From NCBI RefSeq assembly GCF_036850765.1, contig NC_089495.1:122783033-122847032 (forward strand): a stretch of DNA of 64,000 nt, in the 5' to 3' direction. Under the pieces are notes generated by a model. It did no database searches and was not told the origin of the DNA. It was given only the letters and a program-made list of their open reading frames with translations. Shown here one piece after another: positions 43,065 through 53,908 of the stretch. The stretch's first letter is position 1, and each line of letters opens with the position of its first letter. The translations under genes and the position numbers were made by a program. Source of the DNA: Saccopteryx bilineata (lineage: Eukaryota > Chordata > Mammalia > Chiroptera > Emballonuridae).

Positions 43065-43354
43065 TGATAGATATGTGTATTCCAAACTGCCCTCTTGATG
43101 TTCCGCTTATCTGTCAGACCTCACTCTTACTGGACTATTGCCCCTGAGACAGAGGAATTACAAAAAGCTGACAAGCCACCCCAAGGAGGGGCTCCGGACA
43201 TACCAGGACTTTTGCCTCGGTTTCCCCTCAGGCTCTATATAACTCGCCCCTAGTCTGTAACCTGGTGCACTTCTCCTGGAGGAGTGCCCCGGCAGGTCTT
43301 TCTCCTCTAATAAAGCCTGCACATCTGGTGATGGAGTGCCATCTCATTCTTACA
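43065..43354 (+). mobile_element. Solitary LTR of an endogenous retrovirus (probable)
   Basis: 290 bp from TG to CA, flanked by the 5-bp direct repeat AGTAG (43060-43064 and 43355-43359). It contains a TATATAA-type promoter element in GGCTCTATATAACTCGCCCC and AATAAA in CTCTAATAAAGCCTGCAC about 70 bp further on, the normal U3-R-U5 order. No retroviral coding sequence is nearby, so it is a solo LTR left by recombination. Family not determined. Confidence 0.68.
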
Positions 43355-43496
43355 AGTAGGAATTAAATATATGTGATTCTTAAACATTAACAATTTTCCA
43401 TTCACCCACCCTCCCTCACTCCTAACTTTATTCGGAATGTGTTATTTAAATGGAATGATCATTAGTTAACAAAAGCGTTAAAATATCTATGAAATA

Positions 43497-43690
43497 GGCC
43501 TGACCTGTGGTGGCACAGTGGATAAAGTGTCGACCTGGAAATGTTGAGGTCGCCGGTTCGAAACCCTGGGCTTGCCTGGTCAAGGCACATATGGGAGTTG
43601 ATGCTTCCAGCTCCTCCCCCCTTCTTTCTCTCTGCTCTCCTCTCTCTCTCTCTCTCTCTCTTTCCCTCTCCTCTGTAAAATGAATTAAAA
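43497..43690 (+). repeat. SINE-B
   Basis: TSD AAATATCTAT(AT)GAAATA, imperfect by a 2-bp insertion. Confidence 0.87.
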
Positions 43691-44439
43691 AAAATATCTA
43701 TATGAAATAATTTGTAAAGCTCACAACATCAAATGCCTAGGTCTGGGGGAACTGGCTTATTTCGCAAAGGCTACAAAGCAAAATAACTTAGCCCCACTGG
43801 TGGGAAGGAGGGAGGGGAAACATTTTTCCAAATAGAAGGACTGATGTTCAGAAAAGGAAACTGGAGTAGATTATAAATTGCACCCCGTACTCAAACCTAC
43901 GCTCTTCCTCTGGCACAATGTGATGCTTCTCAACACTCTTGCAACTTGCCAGTGTACCTGAGACTATTCTAGACAGAAATTAAGTTCGTCTTTGGCCTCT
44001 AAATGTACTGGAAACAAGTTCGTCAGGCCAGGTGTCGAGTTGAAAAGCGAAACAAATCGTGGAGTTGCAGGTTTCGGGTCGCTAAAGGCTTATGGAGCGC
44101 CCCAACAAAAACGCGGGGGCAGAGGATTGTGTCATGTAGCTCTTCTTTAGCAAAGCTTTCTCAAGTTGATTTCTAGCAGGCCTACTTTTCTTTATGCCCA
44201 GTCCCTAGTCCCGCTGCAGACTAAGTACGTTGGCGCACTCCAGGTGCCTGAAGCACAAACGCCCAGAGATAGGACGGATGATACCAGATTCCCAAGCACT
44301 GTTCTGGGCCGGTATGTTCCGAGCCCAAACTATAGAAAGCCTGGAAGCGAGGTAATTATTACAATGTTGGTAGTAAAATTACACTTGGAACTGTTTCACA
44401 GGAGTCGTCACAGCCTCCCTACCTCTGGGCCCCAACTAC

Positions 44440-44476
44440 TCCAGTTTCAAGAAAAAAATACCCCTACGAAACTGGA
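44440..44476 (+). ncRNA. Short hairpin, possible degenerate MIR4738 homologue
   Basis: TCCAGTTTC (44440-44448) pairs with GAAACTGGA (44468-44476) across a 19-nt loop, about 300 bp before the UNK ATG, which is where I recall human MIR4738. The stem is short, so a working microRNA is unlikely. Confidence 0.25.
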
Positions 44477-44499
44477 ACCACGCTAGGAAGAAACGCGGC

Positions 44500-44773
44500 C
44501 AGACTGCAATTCCCAAAAGTAGTCGCGGGTCCTCAACATCCGGGACACCGTCTGCATGGATCCCTGGGTACTGTGGTCCGTTCCTTTGGCAGCAACTCTC
44601 TATCGACGGTAAAATTCCAGCCGAACCGAGGACCACAACTCCCAGCAATCCTTGCTGCCATGTGGGGGGTCTTCACGTTCTCGTGGCGCGGCGCAGGCGC
44701 ACTGAGTCTTCGGCGCGGACCGCGCAGACTGAATAATAAAAGGGGAGCGGCGAAGAGGCAGGAAGACAGGACC
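44500..44773 (+). promoter_or_regulatory. UNK: UNK promoter and 5' leader region
   Basis: GC-rich sequence before the UNK ATG with three matches to the ZNF143/Staf-type ACTACAATTCCCAGC motif: 44501-44519 (plus), 44558-44577 (minus) and 44632-44650 (plus). An A/T-rich AATAATAAAAGGGG sits at 44731-44744 and could be a TATA-like element or leader sequence. The transcription start is not visible. Confidence 0.5.
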
Positions 44774-44881
44774 ATGTCGAAGGGCCCCGGGCCCGGCGGC
44801 TCCGCAGCTTCCTCGGCGGCCCCGGCCGCTACCGCTCAGGTGCTGCAGGCACAGCCCGAGAAACCGCAGCACTACACGTAC
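44774..44881 (+). CDS. UNK: Unkempt homologue, coding exon 1 (gene continues beyond window)
   Basis: UNK is a CCCH zinc-finger RNA-binding protein that represses translation of target mRNAs in early neurons. Only the first coding exon is here: 36 codons, from MSKGPGPGGSAASSA to EKPQHYTY, nearly identical to my memory of human UNK. The ATG is in context GGACCATGT. The exon ends after a whole codon, TAC/GTAGAG, so the intron is phase 0. None of the following CCCH exons (human continues LKEFRTEQCPLF) appears in the window. UNK and H3-3B are divergent and about 8 kb apart. Confidence 0.93.
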
Positions 44882-44917
44882 GTAGAGCGCCCCCCCCCCC
44901 CGCCGCGCGCGCACGCC

Positions 44918-44942
44918 TGACGTCAGCGGCCAGCGTGAGTCA
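44918..44942. promoter_or_regulatory. Perfect CRE and AP-1 sites just inside UNK intron 1
   Basis: TGACGTCA at 44918-44925 and TGAGTCA at 44936-44942, in a CpG-rich stretch right after exon 1. Confidence 0.55.
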
Positions 44943-46720
44943 CGCGCGCAGGGAGAGCGCGAGGCGGCCTCTCCCTCCCCCTTTTTCTCCTCTGTCCGGG
45001 CTCAGACCGGTTTCAACCTGCTGGGGCTGGTCCCAGCTACTTCCAACTGCCACCAATCTCTTGTCCGGCAGTGGGGCGGGAAAGTCGGTCCCCGCCGCTG
45101 AGTATGGAAGGCGGGAGCTTGGGGTGCGGAGTACACACATCTTAGGCCGGGCCTTTGGGGCCTAATACTTCCTGAGATCATAAAGCACAGCACCAGGCAC
45201 TTGCGGAGCGATAAGAAGTCCAAGGCATGCCCAGTAGGAGTTCCTTAGGGGCCAAGCCTAGAACCAGCTATGAGTGACGATTAGCGTGAAGTCCAGGCTT
45301 TTTGACCCCTCTAAAGCCCGTATGTTTTCCACTTAGTTGACCTAACCCGGAGACCGGGACCCTAAGCATGATGGGGTCTGAGTATATATCCTCAGGCCCA
45401 ACCAAAATGTGGCATCAGAGGGAAAGCCCCAAATGCTAAGAGTCCAGTACAGTAAGGTGGAAAACCTCTTTCTTGGAATCTGTTTGCATTTACGTGTAGG
45501 TCCCTGTCTTCCTTTCTATTGCGTTTGAAGGCACATTAAGCAACTACCAGGTGCTAGGTGCTTTGGGATAAAGATTGAAAGAGCTCTCCTGTTAAGCAAA
45601 TTGTTGGTTTCCCTGATGCTCTTTGAGTGCCTCTCATCCCTGTGGGTTCCTGAGCCATGTGCATGTTTAGCAGGATCTCCAAATATACCTTGGGCTTGCT
45701 GTAGATTTGAAACCTGGTAGCTTCAACAACCTTTAAGAGCCGCCTGGTGAACCAAGAGCAGGAGGCATCTGAGTAGAATGAACTAAAAGTAGACAGGAGC
45801 TTGTCACAGAAGTAAAACCCACTGGGAAACTGTTCTGGGGAAGTGGAGCATTAATTTCAGGAAATGTGTGGGTTTCTGTGAAATTCTCTGTAATTGGTTG
45901 AAATCATTTGAAGCTATTTCTTGACAATAGATTCAAGTTAACAATAACTTTTCTAATGTGTAGTGGCTTTGCTGATCCTTTCTTACTGGAGTTCTTTCTG
46001 CAGTCCTTCCAGTGTTTTGGTGAGATGGTTTTACCTTAGAGAATAGTACTTAGTTGAATGCTGTGGTCAGTCAGTAGTCTTGATATGGAAACCTACATCT
46101 TGGCATAATTGGAACTTTATAATCTTTGGTTGCTAAATGCCTGTAACACTTGAGTAACATGAGTCTTAGTTTCAGCAACCTCTTTCTGTGTTGTGTTGTC
46201 ATTGAGAATAGTGAGGAGTCTGTCCGTTGGAAAGGTTTTCTGATCATTATGGAATTGACAGATGAAACAAGTGAGCAGCTGTATGTAAATACATGTTAAC
46301 GTTTTAGTCTTTGTCCTCCTCTTGATGCTCACTTGCTGAGCAACTACTCCTTGTGGGATAAGTGCAGAGTAATCAGGCTTGGCTCTTGAGATGACTTAGA
46401 ATATCAACAGTAGTGGGTGAAACTAAATTTGATTGGGTGGTTGGAGATTGTAGCTGTTCTCATCTCTTTTCTGTTACATATTTGTGTGTGTGGTGTGGTG
46501 TGGTGTGTTTTCCTTTGTAGATTTGTGGGCATTCACAAGCTGTGATGGTTGGAAAAACTTCATTTCTTTGTCTTCCCAGGTCTGAGGAGCAGGGAGTATC
46601 AGGTGATGGCATCCATACAGTTGTTCAGTCTGATTTTTTTTTTTAAATGAACCCATTTGTTGCCTTTGGGGGTTAGGATTAGAGCATGGGAACATTTTTA
46701 TATTGATTTCAGTATTTGTT

Positions 46721-46756
46721 AAAATATTTTTGAGCTGCCCAGCTCAAAAATATTTT
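46721..46756. repeat. 36-bp near-perfect palindrome
   Basis: AAAATATTTTTGAGCTG, two bases CC, then its exact reverse complement. Arms of 17 bp without mismatch. Confidence 0.95.
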
Positions 46757-46897
46757 TTATTTTCCACTGCAGGATGAATTTCCAGAATTTGTTCCAAACT
46801 GAATATGGCCTTAGCTATTGTTTTGATCTTATCATTGAATACAGATAAAGAGCCCTTGGTGGTTTTTTTTTTTTTTTTTTTAATGTTTGTATTTTTT

Positions 46898-47152
46898 TTC
46901 CTTCTTTTCCAAGTGAGAGGAGGGGAAATAGAGAGACAGACTCCTGCATGCATTCCAACCGGGATCCACCTTGCAACCCCAGTCTGGAGCTGATGCTCTG
47001 ACCATCTGGGGCCATGCTCACGACCGAGCTATTTTTAGTGCCTGAGGCGGAGGCTCCATGGAGCTATCTTCAGCGCCCTGACCAGGATTTGAACCTGGAC
47101 ATCCATCCACACATTGGGCCAACGCTCTACCACTAAGCCAGCGGGCCAGGGC
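46898..47152 (-). repeat. Old, diverged SINE-C relative
   Basis: TSD AATGTTTGTATTTTTT at 46882-46897 and 47153-47168. Contains CCAACCGGGATCCACC and TCTACCACTAAGCCAGCGGG. Confidence 0.82.
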
Positions 47153-48612
47153 AATGTTTGTATTTTTTTACCCGTCAAAAATTTTTAACCTTACACATGA
47201 ATTGCATTATTTTTGTGTACTTTTTGTACCTGTGTTATTAGAGATTATGTGACATGCAGTAATCGTTGGAGTAATCGAGTTCCACTCATCATCATGGCAG
47301 ACAGTCTTAGCAAACACAATCGAATGCACCAAAGGCAAAAGTTGCCTTCCTGCAGGCATTGGTTCCCTTCTGTATGCCTTCTTCCCTTTATTTTGTCCAC
47401 AACTAAAGTCCTAGAGTTTGAGCCCTCCTTTTTCTAAGCCAAGAGAATCATTCATAGTATAGTTTGAAGGATAATTACTTTCCTGGTGTTTTTTCTAATC
47501 TCTTGAATAATCTTGATTTAAGGGAAACTTTGAGATAATCCATTCAGCAGGCATTTGTCCTAGACCTGAGGAATCCGACTTTTATTAGAAAATGGTTTTA
47601 GCAGAATTTCCTCTGTTGAGGAATTCCAAGTATGTGATTAGCATTCCAGGATGATAATATGCATGTATTGGTACTCTTCCAATACAAGAACCATGTGACC
47701 TCTTGTTAGGTAATTTGTCTTTTTACTTCATAAAGACTAAATTTCATCCAGGTTTATTCAGAACAAGGCCATCTTATATATTAGATGAGTTTTATAAAAA
47801 CAGATTTAAGAATGGGAAATTTTGGAGCAATTACATCCTGAAATATATCTACAAAATTTAGCTAATTTGGGGCTTTTTACTGTTTAACAATTATATTATT
47901 TTGACTCTATAAGAGCTGCAAAGACATTAAACCATGTTTAGATTCCTTTACCTACAGTTAATTCTCAAACTTCTTAATGCCCTGTGTTAAAGGAAAGTGA
48001 AATTCGAGTTCCATGAAGGTTTCTTGTAGTTTCTTGGCCACTGAGTGATTTCTTACAGGTAGAAAGAGTATAAATACTTTATAGCTTCATATAGCCAGGT
48101 GTCATTGTAATTTAGGACTGTTTTCTGGGCATCTTTAAACAAGGATAATGTAGCTCTACTTCCATAAGTAACTATTTTGAGGCAAATTTATTAGTTTCTG
48201 CATTATATAAGTGTCATGAACTTAGCTTGATTGCATCTGATTGTGTTTTAGAAAATCCAGGAAATGAATATGTTTTTAAATCATTTTTGTAAATTGCAAT
48301 AAAATTGTAAATACGTTGGTAGAGTACAACTTGTTGCACAGCAGAAGTCACTGGTTGCATTGCTTAGCAACCTCAGCAAGAATGAGTTAAATTACCGATA
48401 AATATATTTGGATCTTGTTTACTAATTAATTAGAACTAATTTCTTGCAGAGCCATAATTAGGACATTGTGGTCTGTAGTCAAGCCCACAAAATCTCTATT
48501 TATAAGTGTTAAGTGCCCATGCTAACTAGCTTAGCACTTAGTTGATATTTCTATCTCACCTAAATTAATGATTAAAGTGAAGATTTGCTTAATGGTTAAG
48601 TTTTTTTGTTTT

Positions 48613-49200
48613 AATCCAGCTATGTTAGATACTAAAGAAGGCTTCCCCACAATCCATATGCATCTGCTTTGACTGGTGGTTTCTATCAACCTACAAAGAC
48701 TGTGACTTATTGGTGAGGGCAGCTGGACAACTCTGAGAGCAACTTAGAGAAATCCATCTTGGGCACACTCTATAAAGGAACTCCTTCTCTGGAAATAGCA
48801 CCCCAGATAAGTGCACAAAAGCAAGACACCCTCGTGGACCTACTTCCTCCCGCTTTCAACACCCTGATGCCTGAAGGTGAGGTCTCCTTCCTGTGTGTCT
48901 TAGAAGCCATGAGCTCGCTTAGGTAATGATGAGAGCCCTGCACCACACAGCTGCAGGCTTTTCTGCAGCTAAAAGTTATTGTTCTCATTAGGAGAGACTG
49001 TAGGTCAGAAGAGTGATAAAAGTAAGTTTGCATTTATAGCTACATTACTTTAATAGTGGATTGGTTTAGGCATTATTTTTTTAAATGGGGCATTATTTGC
49101 TTAATGATTGTTTTTCATTTGTTGTTGCCTTTTTTTTTAATCCAGCTATACTTGATACCAAAGGAGGTTTTCCCACATATGCAACTTCTGTATTTTGATC
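48613..49200 (+). repeat. Two diverged copies of a 60-bp sequence with 3' splice-site-like ends
   Basis: 48613-48680 and 49139-49200 share AATCCAGCTAT, GATAC(T/C)AAAG(A/G)AGG, TTCCC/TTCCCACA and TATGCA. Each is preceded by a T-rich tract and CAG. Confidence 0.6.
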
Positions 49201-49400
49201 TGTTTTTCTTTTTTATTTTATTCCCCCTTTTTTTTGTTTTTGTTTTTGTTTTTGTTTCATCTTCCGGAGTTTGAAGTTGTAACTATGGACAGCTATGGAT
49301 AATCTTAGTAAATTGTCTTCTTTTAACATCTTGGATAAATTTAGGGCACACGGATGTGTTATGTGAAGATGGATATTGAATGCCAGTTTTTCTGCCATTC

Positions 49401-49403
<3 letters not shown>

Positions 49404-49437
<34 letters not shown>
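49404..49437 (+). repeat. (GT)n microsatellite
   Basis: About 17 uninterrupted GT units. Confidence 0.95.
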
Positions 49438-49442
<5 letters not shown>

Positions 49443-50434
49443 ACATTAGCCTAAGTGTTAAAAATGCCAATAATTTGGGTTCAGTATCCTTCTAGACAGT
49501 GCACTTTTCTTGTTTTCTTACTGTAGAGATACTCTATAGATTCACTCAACCAACCATCTTAAATACCCACATGGATAACAGGTCTATAGAGAAACTTTGG
49601 GTAATATCAGTGCATATGATAATAGGTATGGGGGATATTTATGGGATTATGGAAATGTTCTGGGACTGGTGATGGTTACATAACATGGTAAATAAACTAA
49701 AAAACACAGTAATGTACACTTTAAAATGCTGAGTTTTTATGTTATGTAAATTACATCTCCATATTTTAAGAAAGAGGTTTTAAATAATCAATGCATGTGA
49801 GTCCGTACTACTAAAGAGTCTGAGCACATGGGCCCTCGAGGTTTGGCAGCATTATTCAGTGTGGGAAAGCCTGCAGTTTGTGGAAAGCCCTGACTCCCCT
49901 TTCCCAGCTAGCTCAATGGTTTAGTCCGTGTGTATCCATTTGAATGAAAGCACCCATGTTGTAAGTCTGAGGAGATGCTTTTGAAATTGAATACTCAGCA
50001 AGTTTGAGACTCCTGGTTGTTGGTAGTTGTACTTTAAATTGTCTGTGAGTTGACCGCCATTGTAAGGAACAAGCATATTTTCCCCAAAGCCTTTGTAAAA
50101 TGAATTATTTTTATTTCCTAATGTGCGTGGGAAGTAAAAGAGAAGGTTGCTCTTCTGCTAAAATGTAATAGATTCCATTCCTCAGGTACTATGATGATTG
50201 TTTTAATGTTCACATGGGCATTTAGGGACAGGCCATGTGTTTTAGGCATTTAAAATGATAGTGGCTGTAATATTTTAGTTCAGATAATCACAACAAATTT
50301 TTTATTATTTCTCTGTAAAATCTTTCAACTTGCACCCCTTTTTTCTTTGCCAGTGTGTAGAATTTGACAGCAGTATCAAAAGCTGAGGAGGAGGAGATGG
50401 AAAGGAGTTTAGCAACTTAAGAAATCTCATAGTG

Positions 50435-50838
50435 GCCCTGGCTGGTTGGCTCAGTGGTAGAGCGTCAGCCTGGCGTGCAGAAGTCCCGGGTTCGATTCCC
50501 GGCCAGGGCACATAGGAGAAGCGCCCATCTGCTTCTCCACCCCTCCCCCTCTCCTTCCTCTCTGTCTCTCTCTTCCCCTCCCGCAGCGAGGCTCCATTGG
50601 AGCAAAGATGGCCCAGGCGCTGGGGATGGCTCCTTGGCCTCTGCCCCAGGCGCTCGAGTGGCTCTGGTCCTGACAGAGCGACACCCCGGAGGGGCAGAGC
50701 ATCGCCCCCTGGTGGGCAGAGCATTGCCCCTGGTGGGCGTGCCGGGTGGATCCTGGTCAGGTGCATGCGGGAGTCTGTCTTGACTGTCTCTCCCCGTTTC
50801 CAGCTTCAGAAAAATACAAAAAAAACCCCAAAGAAATA
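50435..50838 (+). repeat. SINE-C
   Basis: TSD AAGAAATCTCATAGTG at 50419-50434 and 50839-50854. Confidence 0.92.
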
Positions 50839-51237
50839 AAGAAATCTCATAGTGTTCTCTGTGAGGTGACCTTTTTCCTGTTGGTGGCTCAATTTATTTA
50901 GGAGATAAGATACTAAGGCCTGTGACAGTATCATCCTGTCATATCTGAGCTTATTGAAATGTTTCCTCCCTTTCCTCATCCTTTATATCACAATTTGCTT
51001 TTTGTATTCTTAAGTTGACTCATTTGTTTCCTATTAGTACTTGAAACACCATATGACCACCATAAGTCCTAATAGAATGACTTATAATGAGGGAAAGGCC
51101 CATGTTCCCACCCTCCTGTGAAATTTTGGCCCATTCACAAAACTAACTCCATTGCTTAGAAAAGAAGAGGTTGATAAAAACTTTTGGCGTTTTTTTTATT
51201 ACTTAAAACTTTTAAATAGTATCTAAGTTTTTATTAA

Positions 51238-51410
51238 TTTTTTAAATGGTTTTATTTATTCATTTTAGAGAGGAGAGGAAGAGAAAGAGAGGGGGAGCAG
51301 GAAGCATCAACTCCCATATGTGCCTTGACCAGGCAAGCCCAGGGTTTCGAACCAGCAACCTCAGCATTCCAGGTTGATGCTTTATCCATTGCACCACCAC
51401 AGGTCAGGCC
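51238..51410 (-). repeat. SINE-B
   Basis: TSD AGTTTTTATTAA at 51226-51237 and 51411-51422. Confidence 0.9.
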
Positions 51411-51451
51411 AGTTTTTATTAACTTTGGTAAGAACATTACTTTATCATTTT

Positions 51452-51835
51452 TTTTTTCTTTTGAAGCTGGAAACGGGAGAGACAGTCGGACAGACTCCCG
51501 CATGCGCCCGACCGGGATCCACCCGGCACGCCCACCAGGGGCGATGCTCTGCCCCTCCGGGGCGTCGCTCTGCCGTGACCAGAGCCACTCTAGCGCCTGG
51601 GGCAGAGGCCAAGGAGCCATCCCCAGCGCCCGGGCTATCTTTGCTCCAATGGAGCCTTGGCTGCGGGAGGGGAAGAGAGAGACAGAGAGGAAGGGGGGGT
51701 GGGGTGGAGAAGCAAATGGGCGCTTCTCCTATGTGCCCTGGCCGGAAATCGAACCCGGGTCCCCCGCACGCCAGGCCGTTCGGGTCCCCCGCACGCCAGG
51801 CCGACGCTCTACTGCTGAGCCAACCGGCCAGGGCC
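51452..51835 (-). repeat. SINE-C with an internal 25-bp tandem duplication
   Basis: TSD TACTTTATCATTTT at 51438-51451 and 51836-51849. CGGGTCCCCCGCACGCCAGG occurs twice in tandem near 51756-51805. Confidence 0.92.
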
Positions 51836-51974
51836 TACTTTATCATTTTGATATCGCTTTTACTGCTAAGAGGTGCCAGACATTTGTTAGCCTGCCACTT
51901 TAGAATTTGTGTAAATCACATCTATCCGAACATAAGAACATTAGATGAATTAGAAACCTGTACTTGTATTTTTT

Positions 51975-52227
51975 TTCTTTTTTTGACAGAGAGTCAAAGA
52001 GAGGGATAGATAGGAACAGACAGACAGGAAGGGGGAGAGATGAGAAGCATCAATTTTTCATTGTGGCACTTTAGTTGTTCATTGATTGCTTTCTGATATG
52101 TGCCTTGACCATGGGGCTACAGCAAACTGAGTGACCTCTTGCTCAAGCTGATGACCTTGGAGGTCTTGAACCTGGGTCCTCCGCATCCCAGTCCAACATT
52201 ATCCACTGCACCACTGCCTAGTCAGGC
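51975..52227 (-). repeat. SINE-A, shortened
   Basis: Followed by TGTATTTTCTT (52228-52238), which recurs after the next SINE-A. Confidence 0.85.
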
Positions 52228-52238
52228 TGTATTTTCTT

Positions 52239-52571
52239 TTTCTTTTCTTTTTTTTTTTACAGAGACAGAGAGAGGGATAGACAGGGACAGACAGACAGGA
52301 ACAGAGAGATGAGAAGCATCAATCATCAGTTTTTTGTTGCGCATTGTGACACCCCAGTTGTTCATTGATTGGTTTCTCATATGTGCCTTGACTGCAGGCC
52401 CTCAGCAGACCGAGTAACCCCTTGCTCGAGCCAGCGACCTTGGGTCCAAGCTGATGAGTCTTGGCTCAAACCAGATGAGCCCGCGCTCATGCTGGCGACC
52501 CCAGGGTCTCGATCCCGGGTCCTCGGCATCCCAGTCCGACGCTCTATCCACTGCACCACACCCCGCCAGGC
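52239..52571 (-). repeat. SINE-A
   Basis: Enclosed by TGTATTTTCTT at 52228-52238 and 52572-52582. Confidence 0.9.
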
Positions 52572-52608
52572 TGTATTTTCTTATTAAAAAAACCAATTTG
52601 TAGTTTGA

Positions 52609-52734
52609 GGCCTGACCTGTGGTGGCGCAGTGGATAAAGCGTCAACCTGGAACGCTGAAGTCGCTGGTTCAAAACCCTGGGCTTGCCTGGTCAAGGCACA
52701 TAATGGGAGTTGATGCTTCCTGCTCCTCCCCCCC

Positions 52735-52772
<38 letters not shown>

Positions 52773-52799
52773 AAATGAATAAATAAAATCTTTTTAAAA
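52609..52799 (+). repeat. SINE-B with (CT)n expansion
   Basis: Head GGCCTGACCTGTGGTGGCGC, tail AATGAATAAATAAAATC. Confidence 0.88.
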
Positions 52800-52903
52800 A
52801 AGTTAAAAAAAAAAAACTTAAATTTTCTATTGAACTGGGAGTCCTTTATAATCAGTATCTACTCATCTGAAATGAGTAGAGCATGTTAAAATTAACATTT
52901 CTG

Positions 52904-53289
52904 GGGGGTTTTTTGTTTTTTTTTTTTTTTTTTGTATTTTTCTGAAGCTGGAAACAGGGAGGCAGTCAGACAGACTCCCGCATGCGCCCGGCAGGGATCC
53001 ACCCGGCATGCCCACCAGGGGGCGATGTTCTGCCCATCTGGGGTGTTGCTCTGTTGCGACCAGAGCCATTCTAGTGCCTGAGGCAGAGGCCATAGAGCCA
53101 TCCCCAGTGCCCGGGCCAACTTTGCTCCAATGGAGCCTTGGCTGCGGGAGGGGAAGAGAGAGACAGAGAGGAAAGAGAGGGGGAGGGGTGGAGAAGCAGA
53201 TGGGCGCTTCTCCTGTGTGCCCTGGCCGGGAATTGAACCCGGGACTCCTGCACGCCGACGCTCTACCACTGAGCCATCCGGCCAGGGCC
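52904..53289 (-). repeat. SINE-C
   Basis: TSD AACATTTCTG at 52894-52903 and 53290-53299. Confidence 0.92.
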
Positions 53290-53454
53290 AACATTTCTGT
53301 TTTTATTTTTAGTAACTTATGGTACTGTAACTATAATTATGCCCTGTCAAAAACTCTCTGACATATTTTGAACAGCTTCCCGGGTCATTTATGCTTATTT
53401 GCTGCTACTCTTGTTTTCCCTTTAGCTCAGTTAAGAGAAGCATAGTTAATAGTG

Positions 53455-53690
53455 TGATGTTTAAGAGTACTGACTCAAAGGCCAGACTGTCTGGGTTTAA
53501 AGACCAACTCTTCTATTTACTAGCTAGGGGACCTTGGGCAAGTGACTTTCCTCATTGTGTGTTAGTTTCTGGAGGATAGCAATAGTACCTGTCCCGTGAA
53601 GTCATTATGAGGAATAAGTGAGTAATATATGCAAAATGCTTAAAACCATGCCTGGAACTTAGCACAATATAAGTACTATTCTTACCAGTA
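53455..53690 (+). repeat. MIR, nearly full length
   Basis: GTTTAAGAGTACTGACTCAA, CTGTCTGGGTTTAAAGACCA, TTACTAGCTAGGGGACCTTG and GCTTAAAACCATGCCTGGAA in MIR order. Confidence 0.78.
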
Positions 53691-53908
53691 TCTGAAAAAG
53701 GCCCAAGTTTCAGTTGCATTACTGCTTCCTTCAGCAGCCCTAAACAAATAGATGCCTTCTTTGACACCACATGGGAGTAAACTCTTTAGTTCATAAGTCA
53801 CATATGGGTTAGGGTTGTCCTCAGAGCACTTTCCTCTCTTTTGCATCCGTTTGAATTTTACTTCAGTCGTCATTTCTTGTATAGCCTCCACCAGACTACC
53901 TGTATCTT

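Noticed and set aside
43065..43354. A larger provirus around the LTR
   Set aside because: No gag, pol or env-like frame is seen within several kb on either side, and the 5-bp duplication directly flanks the single LTR.
50305..50766. Many 60-190 residue ORFs of similar sequence (GRESNPGPPHARP, PGIEPGTSARQAD and the like)
   Set aside because: They are translations of SINE-C and SINE-A copies in several frames. The same peptides recur wherever these repeats lie.
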